Assembly (NCBI GenBank): GCA_024364735.1
Contig: JAGFNQ010001634.1
Location: 124,001-188,000 of the forward strand
From: Boesenbergia rotunda
Taxonomy: Eukaryota; Streptophyta; Magnoliopsida; Zingiberales; Zingiberaceae
Direction of reading: 5' to 3'
Length of the DNA stretch: 64,000 nucleotides
Shown one piece after another: positions 1 to 11,604 of the stretch; positions within the stretch are counted from its first letter, which is position 1; each line of letters starts with the position of its first letter. The position numbers and the translations under genes are program-made. Below the pieces are notes generated by a model that was given only the letters and a program-made list of their open reading frames with translations, did no database searches and was not told where the DNA came from.

Positions 1-255
1 AAACATTAACCACGTACCGTTTGGATCTGGTTGCAAAAGTTGTTGATAATTCGTAGAGAAAATTCATGAGCATAAACAAGAACATAAAAAATTAACAAAA
101 AAAAGTAAAATGCATTTATTTTAAAGAAAAAAACTAAAAAATTACCATTAATCCAATTTCCAAAGTGATAGTTAGGTCACTACAAAAAAAATCAGTATTT
201 CAAGGATGAATTTTTTTAAAAAAATCATCCCAGAAAATTTAGGAAATTTGGCAAC

Positions 256-800
256 AAAAAAATTTTCATTGTAGATTTGCCGTTGTCAAATTCTGGACAA
301 AAATCTAGATTCGTCCCTGAATTTGGGGACAAAATTAATTTTTTTGCCCCAAATTCGTTGCTATTTGGCAACGAAAACAAAATTCGTCCCAAAATCTATT
401 CAAAAATTCGTCACAAAATTCGTTGCCAAATTACAACGAAAAAAATTCGTCCCAAAATTCGTTACCCAAATGACAAATTAAACTTTGCAACGAACCTATT
501 TCGTTGCAGAATCTAGGATGAATAGATAAATTCGTCCCAAAATCTGGATCAAATATACTAATTCGTCCCAAAAATTTAATTTAGTTAATTTTGTAATAAA
601 TCATTTCTCATCTCAGATTCTGGGACGAATCAGTGAATTCATCCCAGATTTTGGGACAAATCAATGAATTCGTCCCTGATTTAGGGACAAATCCAAAAAT
701 TTATCCCGGATTCAGGGACGAATTAGTGAATCCGTCCCAGATTCAGGGATGAATCAGTGAATTCGCCCCAGATTCAGGGACGAATCCAAAAATTCGTCCC
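256..800. repeat. CACTA subterminal repeats (ATTCGTCCCA family)
   Basis: Dozens of direct and inverted copies of short words such as ATTCGTCCCA, GGGACGAAT and CGTTGCCAAA fill this stretch just inside the CACTA terminus. In known CACTA elements such arrays bind the TNPA-like protein. Function here is inferred from position only. Open reading frames crossing it are repeat artefacts. Confidence 0.7.
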
Positions 801-1519
801 AAAAACTGAAAGATCAAAGGGTTGCGATAACTTTGGGAAGTTCTTCCTAAATTGTTCAAATTTTTTTTCCAATACAATCAATATTATCAATTTAACTACA
901 TTCAATATATCCATACAGATATAAAACATTTCAAATCGATACATATCATCATATCCATAGAGATATAAAACATCCAAATAACAAAAACATCCAAATGATA
1001 TATGATCACAACGAATTGATACATATCATCCAAACGAAACATATCATCCAAATATCCATACAATATAAAACATCTAAACGAAACATATCATCATATCCAT
1101 ATCAATACAGATAACATCCAAATGAAGTACAAGATAAGTGATCACATCCGATCCATAGAAATCCATAAAGTCATGAAAAAAACTATAAAAGCATCAAGAT
1201 ATCAACCTCTTTCATTGGCAATCTTGCTTCTTTCATTTTCTTCTTTTCCTACATAAACAAACAAATAAAAAATGAATCATTCGTAACATAAAAATGTCTA
1301 CTAAATTAATACAAAACTTAACAACTGTATCAATTTACTTGCCGTTGTCAATCTTGTTCAAAATAAATTAAGAATATTAATAACAAATAGAATCATTTAT
1401 ATTAAGAAATGACAAAAAAATTAAATTAACACAAAACTTAATATTTTTACCAGTTTAGTTGACGTCGCTAACCCTGTTCAAAATAGAATAATGGTATTAA
1501 TATAACATTCAAAAATGTT

Positions 1520-1850
1520 ACATAGAATAACATCATTAATAGGTAAACTTTCTAACATAGCATACATGATTAAATAAATAGCATCTATAATAGCTAAATT
1601 ATCTAACACGGCATGGTTAAATAACATAACATGCATGGTTAAATGAATAGCTTCTTTAATAGCTAAACTTTCTAACATAGCATGCATTATTTAATAAATA
1701 GCATCCTTAATAGCTAAACATTCCAACATAGCATGGTTAAATAAATAGAATCCTTAATAATTAAATTTTCTAGCATAGCATGGTTAAATAAATAGCATCC
1801 TTAATAGATAAACTTTTTAGCATAGCATGCATTGTTAAGTAAATTGCATC
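1520..1850. repeat. AT-rich minisatellite, about 60-70 bp unit
   Basis: About five imperfect tandem copies of a unit containing GCATCCTTAATAGCTAAAC, TTTCTAACATAGCATG and GGTTAAATAAATA. It lies in the non-coding 3' part of the CACTA element. The flanks (800-1500 and 1850-1950) are AT-rich with scattered ATATCCATA and ACATATCATCC repeats and no gene. Confidence 0.7.
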
Positions 1851-1951
1851 CTTAATGACTACCCTTGTTTAAAATAAAATAATGGTATTAATAAAACATA
1901 CAATAACAAAAAATTCATATTCAAAAATAGTAATTATGAGATAAGTAATAT

Positions 1952-3580
1952 TCATGCATAATAAAGTCTTGAAGAATCAGTACCATGATCTACATCATCG
2001 TCGCCACCATCATCACATGAACGGGGAGGATTCTGCATTGGAGCGGAGTTTAACTGAAGATGTCGCATGATCATGTCTTGTTGCCGGCGTAAATCTCTAA
2101 TTTTCTGATCGCTTTGCGACATTTCTTCATCTCTTTGTAATATTATCCCCTTCAAATGGGATACCTCTTCAGTCAAGTTAATTATCTGAGCCCTAACTAC
2201 TGGTGGGGTAGAAGGGGAAGATATACCAGCAACTCTTTGGGTTCTTCTCAAGGAACTCATTCCTAATATTCTTCTCCCTTTGGGTCCCCCACTAGCCTCC
2301 AACCATAAATTCATATTGTTGCCAACAGAAGGTTCAGAGCCGTCGGTGTTTTCACTAGCTTACAAATTTATCAGTGCTAGCTCTAATTCATCATATTTGT
2401 CCTGCTTTGTCATAAGAAAAATTATAATACAATGACAATAATAATATTTTAAAATCAAATAAAAATTAATCCTAACCTTTATTAATTTGGCTCTATCCCC
2501 ACTCCATGTCTTGTCTTTTTTGTAAAAGCATGAGTGAAAGTTTCAATGAATGTGGGCTCCTTCCTCTTTTCCTTAGTCTAAAAAACACCATTAGAAATAA
2601 TGAAATAATTTGATATAAATTAAAAATTAGTGAGAGAGTTAAATAAATTACCAATCTGCGTCTGTGCTCATCTATATTAATAGACCCTCCCGCATATATA
2701 ACAGATGCATCTCCAGAATTAAAAGATTGATTTATCTTATTCTAATAACTCCTGCTTTTGCTCTCATCCGTTTCCCAAACATTGCAAATCTTGACCCAAT
2801 TTTCATCAGTGATGCATGGTGGCTTTTTCCCCCGAGTCTTGGCATGATTCAGTACATGCCTAATGTGATCACCATATTTTTTTTAAATATTCTTTTTATT
2901 TCCATTTCTGCACTCGGCTTCCAATTGAATGCCCGCTGAAATGAAAAAGAATAATTAATTACATACTAACTTTAATTTCATAAATAAACAAAAGACAATA
3001 TACCTTGAACTCATTCCACCATAACTCCTTATTAGCAGTTGGAGTGCTTGAATATGACATTGAAGCACCTCCCCAGTGATTATTCATGATTCTATTAATA
3101 TCGCGAATAATCCGAAAAGAGTTTTCAAACCTATCATAATATTACAAATAAATTATATTAAATAATTAAGATAGTTGAAAAAATAAGATATTTTACAATA
3201 CTTATAAATCTCTGATCAGAACTATAAACTCCTGAGTGTCTATCAACTCAGTGGCTGAGTTTCTGACCGATTCAGGATTTTACATAGGTACCAAAGATTA
3301 GATTGGCGAATGTACTGGTGACGGTGAATGAGAAGGTGCGTGTGAAGGTCCCGCACCTGAATGAGAAGGTGTGTGTGACAGTAATAGCGATAACAATGAT
3401 AATGTGCATGTGAAGGTCCTGCACCTAATACTGGTGATGGTGAATGAGAAGGTGTATGTGAAGATCCTGCACCTGATGCTGGCGACGACGAATGAGAAGG
3501 TGCAGGTGAAGGTCCTATATTGGGTGTTGAAGCAGAAGGACCAAGAGAAGACCGTCTATGCCCACGATGTCTAAACTGTC
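1952..3580 (-). pseudogene. Transposase_24-type CACTA protein, degraded
   Basis: Read from high to low coordinates. The first part (about 3580-3300) is a minisatellite that reads as a Pro/Ser/His-rich linker. A block near 2870-2760 reads DHIRHVLNHAKTRGKKPP and then TDENWVKICNVWET, which resembles the plant Transposase_24 domain. The last part, 2314-1952, begins near SSLRRTQRV and holds a heptad-rich stretch (ITLTEE-like, LKGIILQRDEEM, IRDLRRQQD) that looks like a coiled coil. Introns and frameshifts separate the pieces. This protein is usually the second gene of plant CACTA elements, downstream of TNP2, which agrees with its position here. Exact exon limits cannot be set by eye. Confidence 0.6.
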
Positions 3581-3850
3581 AAACAAAAGTATGGCGATGC
3601 ATAAATAAAATTTCAATGCATAATGAAAAACATGAGAAAACTTACCATTTTTGCTATCTAATCAGAGAGTGTGCAACAAAATAGCTATATGTTACCTGTA
3701 ATGACCTATAAAAAAAATACAGTGCATTAATAGATAGAATATATAATTTTAAAATGCCATATATAAACAATTAAGAATGATTTATAAGTTTTATAAATTT
3801 GCATATTAAATTAAATTAATTCACATCATTTTATAAAATATTACCTATCA

Positions 3851-5521
3851 TCAAACATCAAAATCCTCGTTATCATTCTCATCCACATCCTCATCCTGAT
3901 CATCGTCGTCATCATCGTCCTCCTCCTCCTCCTCATACTCATCTTTATCCTCATCCTCATCCTCTTCCTTATTAATTTCACTTACATCCACATTTATAAC
4001 TATTCCACTGGGATCTCGTAAGTTGGAATAATATATTCCTCTGTTTAAAATGTGTTTGCAACTTTCTCTTGTTGATATGCAATATTTTCCCAACGTTCCT
4101 CAATTTTTTTCCTTGCTTTGATTTTACAAACAACCCACCAATCAATCTTATCACGTTTCAAACTAGAATATGAAGAATAGAAAACTTGAATCGCTTGTTG
4201 TGCCAACACAAATGGTTCATATCTTTTATAGAATCTCTTATGATTTATTTTAACCAAATTATAGTGTGGATGCACCTTTATACCTCTGATAGGGTCAAAC
4301 CAACGACACATAAATAAGATAACTCATATTTCTAGGACAGGGTATTGTATCTCTAAAATTTCTTCCAACAAACCATAAAAATTAGTATTTGCACCTCCGT
4401 CATTGGATGACTGAACGTAAACCCCACTATTCATTGCACTCTTCTCCATTCCGTATTCTTGAGTATGAAAATTATATCTTTTTATGAAGTATGCTGGCCA
4501 AGTGCGTACAAGTGTATTTGGACCCCATGACAGATTGATTAACATCTCATGTTCAAGGTGAGTTTGATTATCATGAACCTAAAATTAAATACGTCAAGTG
4601 TTAAAAGTCTGCTTGTGTATAAACCAAATTTAGATTGTCTACTTACATATGATTTAAACCATAGTGCAAATTCTTAAGCGATCAAACTGTTATGGTGACA
4701 ATTCTGAATATAAGTTTTGGAAAATCCTTCAAAAAAATAAAAAACTTATCACACAAACAATTTACTACATTAGAAATATAAATAAATATTTATACTAACT
4801 CGTAATATGATGACACTTCTCGACAATTCAATAAAATATATGTTTGGGCTTCCCGCCATTCTTGGCCAGTTAAGTATCTTTGCTTACATGGTCTCCTTGG
4901 TCGACCAAGATAGTTAAAAATTGAGGACTTTGGATTGGGATCAAGAGGGCGCTCATCATTTCTTCCCGCTCTTTGCCTTTTGCTATGAACATGAGGCTCA
5001 AAATAACATGATGCAAAAGTTGTTACTTCCTCCACAATGTATGCATTAACAATTAAGGCTTCAACTCGTGCCTTATTTTTGACTTTTTTCTTCAAATGAT
5101 ATAAGAATCTGATGGTAATGAAATATATTGTATTAGATATTAATATATAATAAATTGTATAAATGGACACATTGTATAAATGAAAATTTTACCTTTCAAA
5201 TGGATACATCCATCGAAAATGGACAGGTCCTCCAACTTTGACCTCGTATGGCAAGTGAACCAAAAGATGTTCCATAGAATCAAAAAATAAGGATAGAAAT
5301 ATTCTTTCTAAATTACATAAAATAATTGGAATGTCTCTCTCTAACTTCTCCATGTGTGAATGTCTCAAAACTGTTGAGCAAATATCACATAAAAAAATGC
5401 TCAACTCTGTAATGGCACACCATATAAAATTTGGTAAGAGTTCTTTAAAAGCAATAGGAATGAGCCTTTGCATAAGTATATGACAATCATGGCTTTTTAA
5501 ACCAATCAATTTATATTCCAT
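3851..5521 (-). pseudogene. TNP2-like CACTA transposase, C-terminal half (DUF4218, DUF4216)
   Basis: From 5521 downwards the reading frame gives GLKSHDCHILMQRLIPIAF and later DSMEHLLVHLPYEVKVGGP, HFRWMYPFER: the diagnostic DUF4218 region. The next exon (5170-4790) continues with FLYHLKKKVKNKARVE, EGSI-like and YLTGQEWREAQTYILLNC. Then come the DUF4216 blocks NSGVYVQSSNDGG, YYGLLEEI-like (NFYGLLEEILEIQYP, 4545-4324), MCRWFDP and EPFVLAQQAIQVFYSSYSSL (4311-4045). The end, 4093-3851, is a very acidic tail of Asp/Glu runs. The order and domains are those of the C-terminal half of TNP2. The upstream Transposase_21 catalytic part should lie above 5521, but that space is filled with fold-back repeats, so the gene is 5'-truncated. 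Confidence 0.8.
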
Positions 5522-7340
5522 GATTTGTCCCAGAATTAAAACTAACTATAAATAAGTAAACTGAGTCCGAAACCCTACCTAGAGATATCGAAATTATACG
5601 AAATCGATTCCTACGAGTTCGTCTACTTCTCCTAAAGTTATAAGTGCTCTCAAATACGAATTTCAAATAATATATCGAACCCAATGATTTTTTTATCCGA
5701 ATTTAATTTTTTAAATAGTTTCGTGTTAAAAAAATCACATCCATAAATATATTTGACCTTAATAATATTTGATAACATTTTTATAATCAGGAGAGCTATA
5801 CAAATACATAAAACTAGTTTCGTTTCATTCAGAACACTCTTTGAAGTTAATTTTTAAATCTAATATATATTAAAACGTTTACATGTTTAAATTAACTTTG
5901 AAAGTAAAAAATATTAATTTGATCAAAATATGATATATGAGGATATCTATACTATTAGCAAAAGGGAATGAACACGTAGGAACCAGTTTCGTGGAATTCT
6001 AATATCTCTAGGAAGGGTTTTGGACTAAGTTTATTATTTATAATTAATTTTAATCATGGGACGAATCCAGGATTCGTCCTAGATGAATCCACATATTCGT
6101 TGCCAAATCTAGGATGAATATACATATTCGTCCCAGAATCTGGGATGAATCCAGAATTCGTCCCAGAATTAAAATTAATTATAAATAATAAATTTAGTCC
6201 GAACCCCTACCTAGGGATATCAGAATTACACAAAATCATTTCCTCCGTGTTCATCTACTTCTCCTGAATTTATAAGTGCTCTTAAATATCAATTTGAATT
6301 AATATATCGAAACCAGTAATTTTTTAATCTGAATTTGATTTTTTAAATAGTTTGGTATTAAAAAAATTACATTCATAAATATAGTTGGCCTCAATAATGT
6401 TTGAAAATATTTTTATAATCAAGAGAACTACACAAACACATAGAGGTAGTCTTGTATCATTTCGAGAACTATCTCTGACATTAATTTGTAAACCTAACTC
6501 ATATTCAACTCATGATCAACTGTATATACATTTACAATTAAAACATTTACATATTTAACTTGACTATCAATTCAAAAAATATTGGATCAAAATATAATGT
6601 ATGAGGATATCCATTTTATTAGGAAAGGGGGACGAATACGTAGGAATCAGTTTCGTGTAATTCCGATATCTCTAAGTAGGGTTTCCGACACGGTTAAATT
6701 TTTATAATTATTTTCATTCTAGGACAAATCTAGGATTCGTCCCAGATTCTGGAACGAATCCACAGATTCATCCCAAAATCTGAGACGAATCCAAAGATTC
6801 GTCCCAGAATTAAAATTAACTATAAATAAGTAAATTGAGTTCGAAACTGTACCTAGAGATATCGAAATTACACGAAATTAATTCCTACATGTTTGTCTAC
6901 TTCTCCTGAATTTACAAGTGCTCTCAAATATAAATTTCAAATAATATATCGAAACCAATGATTTTTTTATCCAAATTTAATTTTTTAAATAGTTTCGTGT
7001 TAAAAAAAATCACATCCATAAATATATTTGACCTTAATAATATTTGATAACATTTTTATAATAAGGAGAGCTATATGAATACATAAAACTAGTTTCGTAT
7101 CATTTAGAACACTCTCTGACATTAATTTATAAATCTAATATATATTAAAACATTTACATGTGTAACTAAACTTTGAAAATAAAAAATATTAATTTGATCA
7201 AAATATGATGTATGAGGATATCTATATTATCAGCAAAAGGGAACGAACACTTAGGAATCGATTTCGTGTAATTCTGATATCTCTAGGTAGGATTTCAGAC
7301 TAAGTTTATTATTTATAATTAATTTTAATTCTAGGACGTC
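5522..7340. repeat. Three tandem fold-back units inside the CACTA element
   Basis: The block is three diverged copies of a unit of about 550-640 bp (near 5525-6060, 6157-6720, 6803-7335), separated by ATTCGTCCCAG-type subterminal repeats. Each unit begins CCCAGAATTAAAATTAA, then CCTACCTAGAGATATC, and ends with the reverse complement (GATATCTCTAGGTAGG, then TTAATTTTAATTCTAGG). Each unit is thus an inverted repeat with arms of roughly 95 bp or more around an AT-rich core. No coding sequence is visible. It occupies the position where the 5' part of the transposase gene should be. Confidence 0.75.
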
Positions 7341-7475
7341 GGGCCTGAATCAAATGATTTCAGGCCCAACTTGGGCCTGAAATATTTTATTTCAGGCCCA
7401 GTTTTTTTTTCAGGCCCAGTTTTTATTTCTGGCTCAGTTTTTTTTTCAGGCTCAACGTGGGCCTGAAATAGGGAA
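7341..7475. repeat. GGGCCTGAAAT hairpin cluster
   Basis: Two adjacent hairpins: 7341-7367 (GGGCCTGAATC / GATTTCAGGCCC) and 7373-7399 (GGGCCTGAAATA, loop TTT, TATTTCAGGCCC, a perfect 12-bp stem), followed by further copies of TTTCAGGCCCAG. The cluster starts exactly where the CACTA-type repeats stop. Origin unknown. Confidence 0.7.
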
Positions 7476-7625
7476 TCACTTCGTACCATTGCTGCTACCT
7501 CTCACGCCATTAGATGATTTGCTGATTTATTCTTCACAGATCAAGTAATCCATAACATGCATACTACCCATTCACGTACATACCAAGTCCTAAACATAAC
7601 TGAGACCGTGCAAGTTGGTATTAAC

Positions 7626-7796
7626 NNNNNNNNNNNNNNNNNNNNNNNNNNNNNNNNNNNNNNNNNNNNNNNNNNNNNNNNNNNNNNNNNNNNNNNNNNN
7701 NNNNNNNNNNNNNNNNNNNNNNNNNNNNNNNNNNNNNNNNNNNNNNNNNNNNNNNNNNNNNNNNNNNNNNNNNNNNNNNNNNNNNNNNNNNNNNNN
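7626..7796. other. Assembly gap (171 N)
   Basis: A run of 171 unknown bases. It cuts the gag region of copia element L. Sequence on its left (7476-7625) is not recognisable gag, so the gap probably hides a junction. Confidence 0.99.
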
Positions 7797-8282
7797 GATT
7801 GGAGTATTATATCGACCTGGGGATTCCCGTCGATAGATCCTCCAAGAACCTCAATCTCGTTGAGGTGGGCCATCATCTTTAGGACATGATCCCTCACGGG
7901 TGTCCCTTCGACCATAGTGGTCGTCATCAGATTCTTCATCGCCAGCTGCCTAGCGGCACGACTCTGGTGCCCAAAAGCTCCTGAAGGTTCAGCATCATTT
8001 CACAAGCAGTGGGCATGGGCCTGATGCTGATGTTGCAAGCACATTCGACATAGATGCCAGAATGTAACACGCGCCATCTCATCTGCCTTAACCCATTTCC
8101 TGTAATGCTCCTTCTGCCCTTCACCAGAATTGTCGCTAGGCTTATCAGGGACATTTTTCGGTGAGCACAAATTTGTACTCTTCAGCCGTAAGGACTATGT
8201 CAAGGTTTCTCTTCCAGTCAATATAGTTGGGTCCAGTAAGTTTATTCTCCTTAAGTATTGTAGCTAGTGGGTTAAAAGCCAT
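7797..8282 (-). pseudogene. Ty1/copia gag, element L, frameshifted
   Basis: The start codon is at 8282; the product begins MAFNPLATILKENKLTGPNY and continues IDWKRNLDIVLTAEEYKF, a familiar plant Ty1/copia gag N-terminus. A stop (near 8155) and frameshifts follow. The later frame gives NLMTTTMVEGTPVRDHVLKM and HLNEIEVLGGSIDG, the UBN2 gag core, and runs into the assembly gap. Gag packages the element RNA in virus-like particles. Protease, integrase and RT of this element are not in the window. Confidence 0.85.
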
Positions 8283-9155
8283 TTTGAAAATCCTGAGAAT
8301 CACAACACACACTACTTTAGAAATCGAAAATAAATTGATTCCTCACAACAATAAATTTTTGAAATCAACCAACACCTCTAAACACCGAGAAATTCGCATG
8401 CCACGATGGTGTGGACGTATACGAATTTCCACATTCGTAAGAGGAGGTTTTACCCATTAATCTTACTATCTTATCAACCTAACTTTTTGACAAGTAAGAT
8501 TAATAGTTGGTCTACTTCGGCTTTGCAAAATAATAGCAGTGACTCCGATGGGGAGGATACTATTATTGGCATCTAAGTGTTCACCATTACACGACACTAA
8601 GAAAATTATCTCTGATTATGTGTCTTCCGATGGGGAAGTACACACGTTCTTTAACAAATTTTCTATAGTCTTTTCCGACCCAGTGATCTGCAGAACAAAT
8701 CCATCCGATAGGGAGGAAGGCACTCAGAGCCGACACGCAGACTTGTTCGCATCACTTATCGGATTGTAATGGAAGCCATGGGACCCTTAGGGTCCCTCTC
8801 CCACTTAGTAATTTATCACGAGGAATTTTAACCAGCATATTCACACAACAAGCACATAACCAACATATGAAAAATAAAAAAAAATCTAGATTTTCCAACT
8901 TTCATGGCCTTGGTCTCCAATGCGCCTCCAGTCGTGTTGTCACCTCGTCAACCCCAAGGATTTATTAATTATAATAATTTGCAAAACCATTCACACAATC
9001 ATTATTTGGCCATGATAAGTTGGAATCTCGTGCCTGTAACACAAAGTTAGCCTACGCACATCCACATATCATCCAGCTAAATAAAATGTATGAAAATGCA
9101 AAAATTAACCAATCCTCAAACACACAAAGCCGGAAACCTCAGCTCTGATACCAAT
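8283..9155 (-). other. 5' leader and primer-binding site of copia element L
   Basis: The minus strand at 9154-9141 reads TTGGTATCAGAGCT, matching the initiator-Met tRNA 3' end used as primer by most plant Ty1/copia elements. It directly follows the LTR end. Between it and the gag ATG lie about 860 bp without a recognisable gene; small plus-strand ORFs here are spurious. Confidence 0.8.
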
Positions 9156-11135
9156 TGATGGGTATGGCTTGGTGGGTTTCCTAAGCGGATACCTGGTCGA
9201 TCCGAGAGACCTCTCTATGCCTACGGATTAAAAAATTTAATCTGGATAGAGTGTCGTTTACCATCGACCGTTTCGTGCCGTATCGAACGATTCAAATTGC
9301 AACTTAGCCAATTACCAAAATTGGTCTTGCAATTTGCTCGACCGTTCGACCGCGGAAAAGGCGACGAGTTGATCACCGGCTTTTGTGTTTATGGTCGGGG
9401 TCCAGTTAAATAATTATTGTCTATGATTCGCAATCAAAATAATTAAATAACAAACATGAAATGACGAGGCAAATAAGTAAGGCACAAAATAAGAACATAA
9501 GGAGCCAGGGAAGAATATACCTTCCGTTACCTTACGATCTTCTATCGTATGACCCTCCCCTCTTGGACGTCGTGTGGGTGACGATCTACCAAGATCCGTG
9601 GTCACCAAATTGATCCCTTCTTCTTGCGCCAACCAATCCCTTACCAAAGAGATGCCGCCGGCCGCTCCTAGGAAGAAGATAATCCAAACACCAACTCTAC
9701 CTTTCTCTTTTCTCCACCGCTGGCAACCGGCAGCGCCTCTCCACGCCAAGCAATTAGAATTGCTCAAGAGCAAGTTGCGTGTGCTACTTGTTCTCCACGC
9801 CTAGCGTCCACCGTGAGCCTCATGGATGATTTGCAATGCAATTTATAGGAGACGCACGAGCTCACGGCAAGAAACGCATGGATTAATTGCCTGCGTTTGC
9901 AACGCATGAATTAAACTAATTTCCATGTCACGGCAAGAAACGCCAAAGGCAATTTTAATTGCCTTGGAAACCGTGCCTTGGATTAAAATAATTTTAATTC
10001 CCTGCGTTGAAGCAATGCAATGCATGGATTAATTGCCTCGCATGAGCAAAATAATTTCCATGGATCAATTAATTTCTTCCTTGATTAATTGCATCAGCAA
10101 TTAATTCTCTTTAGCAAATTAATTGCTCCATGAAGAAGCCTGCGCTAGCTCAAACCGTGAGGGAGAGAGAGAGGAGATAAGGAGAGGAAAAATTTAGGGT
10201 TTGATCTATTGGATTAATTATCAACTTGGTTTCATATCACCATGGGGTATTTATAGGGCTACGGTAGGGACCATGAGGAGGAGTTGGATCTTGGCCTGCT
10301 AATGGACCCGGTCCATTAATGAGGATCCATTCCACTAAAGGGCCCTCATTGAATTACCTCACCAACCCCCATATTTACATATGGGCTCCACTTATTACAA
10401 GTCGTCCATCCCCCCGTGTTTAAGATTTCGAATGCCCGTTAATTAATTAAATTACTGACAATTTAAATTAATTAACTTCTGGATCCTTGACTAGTACCAC
10501 TCGACCTTATCATCAAGCCGGATCAAATCCACCTGCAGGGTTTAGCATGATGAACCTTTCGAGCTCATCAAGGGGGCATCATCAACCTGACTCACCAGGA
10601 CACGGATTCCGTCAATAATCAACGGCACATCATATTATTAATATTATCTCCTAACTTACCGGGCCTATCGATCTAACAGAATAGATCTCGCCCATTGGTA
10701 AATTAAAGAAATAATAGTTAATAATATATGCCCGTTATTATATCGGGATTAAGGGATCGTACTCCATAATAAAGTCTGAGGTCCTATCCAATTATCGAGT
10801 CAGTACAAATTAGATAGCCTCGTGTTTTGGTCCTGCTCAATGTACTCAAAGCACACTAGTGTAATCCTATGGTCAAGACCAACCACACCTAATTACACTA
10901 CAACCATTCCGATGGGTTGTCCAATTTCATCTCGGTTGTGAGCCTCTATTTATACTAAGCAAGGAACTGATAACATGATCTTCCGTGTGACACCACACAC
11001 CATATTATCTACAATGTAAAGTAATTGGACTTCATGCATGTACTAATATAAACAGACACCTAGTGTAGTTGTGATTCTCTTTTCAAAATAAAGATGTTCA
11101 TATATATAAAAGAAGCTTGTCTTTCAGTATACACA
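9156..11135 (-). repeat. Long 5' LTR of copia element L (about 2 kb)
   Basis: On the minus strand this LTR starts TGTGTATACTGAAAG at 11135 and ends CCATACCCATCA at 9156, immediately before the Met-tRNA primer site. A TATA box (TATAAATA, minus strand) lies at 10255-10248, so the promoter sits near the middle. The 3' LTR is not in the window. It carries no array of hairpins of the kind seen in LTRs K, F, H, A and B. Its outer edge abuts LTR K, which lacks its own end there, so L probably inserted into K. Confidence 0.75.
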
Positions 11136-11143
11136 TCTATTAC

Positions 11144-11530
11144 CCTGATCGGTCACCTGACCGATCAGGTTGTGCCATGATCGATCTGGTCACTGATCAG
11201 GTCACTTCCTGACCGATCAGGAGCCATCCTGATCGGTCAGGATGAGGACAGTCCGATCCTTGATCGGTAAGATAGACCGATCAAGGTTTCTCACAGAACC
11301 CTACTGTCTTTCTCTCTGATCGTTCACCAGAACAATCAGAACCCAAGCAGAAGCCTTCTGTTCTCTCCCTGATCGTTCACCAGAACGATCAGGTGTCGAA
11401 CAGAAGCATTCTCTTCTCTCTCTGATCATTCACCAGAACGATCAGACTTCTCTGGATCGGTCACTAGACCGATCCACAACAAAGAGTTTGTGCCAACTCC
11501 CTGTTCGGTCTCCAGACCGATCCAGCTCCA
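11144..11530. repeat. Hairpin array, GATCGGTC type, LTR K
   Basis: Inverted repeats with 8-11 bp arms and a 4-base loop, usually ACCA: 11144-11169 has CCTGATCGGTC / GACCGATCAGG, and 11368-11393 has CCTGATCGTTC / GAACGATCAGG, both arms having changed together. Near 11455-11480 a copy has GGATCGGTC / GACCGATCC. Several copies are decayed. In comparable LTRs this position is just upstream of the TATA box; here that side is lost. Confidence 0.85.
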
Positions 11531-11604
11531 ACCAATTCAACCCTAAGTCCCGAGAACAAGCTCCCTAGCCTTCTCTGACTCGTGCTCAGTCCCCCAGACC
11601 AAGA

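Larger units (their letters stand above)
178..7340 (-). mobile_element. CACTA (En/Spm) DNA transposon, deletion derivative
   Basis: The left terminus reads CACTACAAAAAAAATC from 178, the classic CACTA terminal inverted repeat, so this is the 3' end of an element transcribed on the minus strand. Short repeats built on ATTCGTCCCA lie next to it and recur at 6060-6140, 6720-6800 and 7335, as expected for subterminal repeats near both ends. Coding remnants between 1952 and 5521 match the C-terminal half of a TNP2-type transposase and a Transposase_24 protein. No matching GTAGTG terminus is seen on the right; the ATTCGTCCCA material stops near 7340. The element is therefore truncated there, or its end is hidden by later events or the assembly gap. 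The catalytic Transposase_21 region is missing, so it could only move with help from another copy. Confidence 0.8.

Noticed and set aside
277..516. A 79-codon plus-strand frame near the CACTA terminus
   Set aside because: It is made of subterminal ATTCGTCCCA repeats.
7541..7939. Frames running through the N block
   Set aside because: The 171 unknown bases keep them open artificially; only the gag piece on the right is real.
9141..9154. Possible tRNA fragment at the GCTCTGATACCA word
   Set aside because: It is the primer-binding site of an LTR element; no tRNA fold surrounds it here or at 12487, 36497 and 62142.
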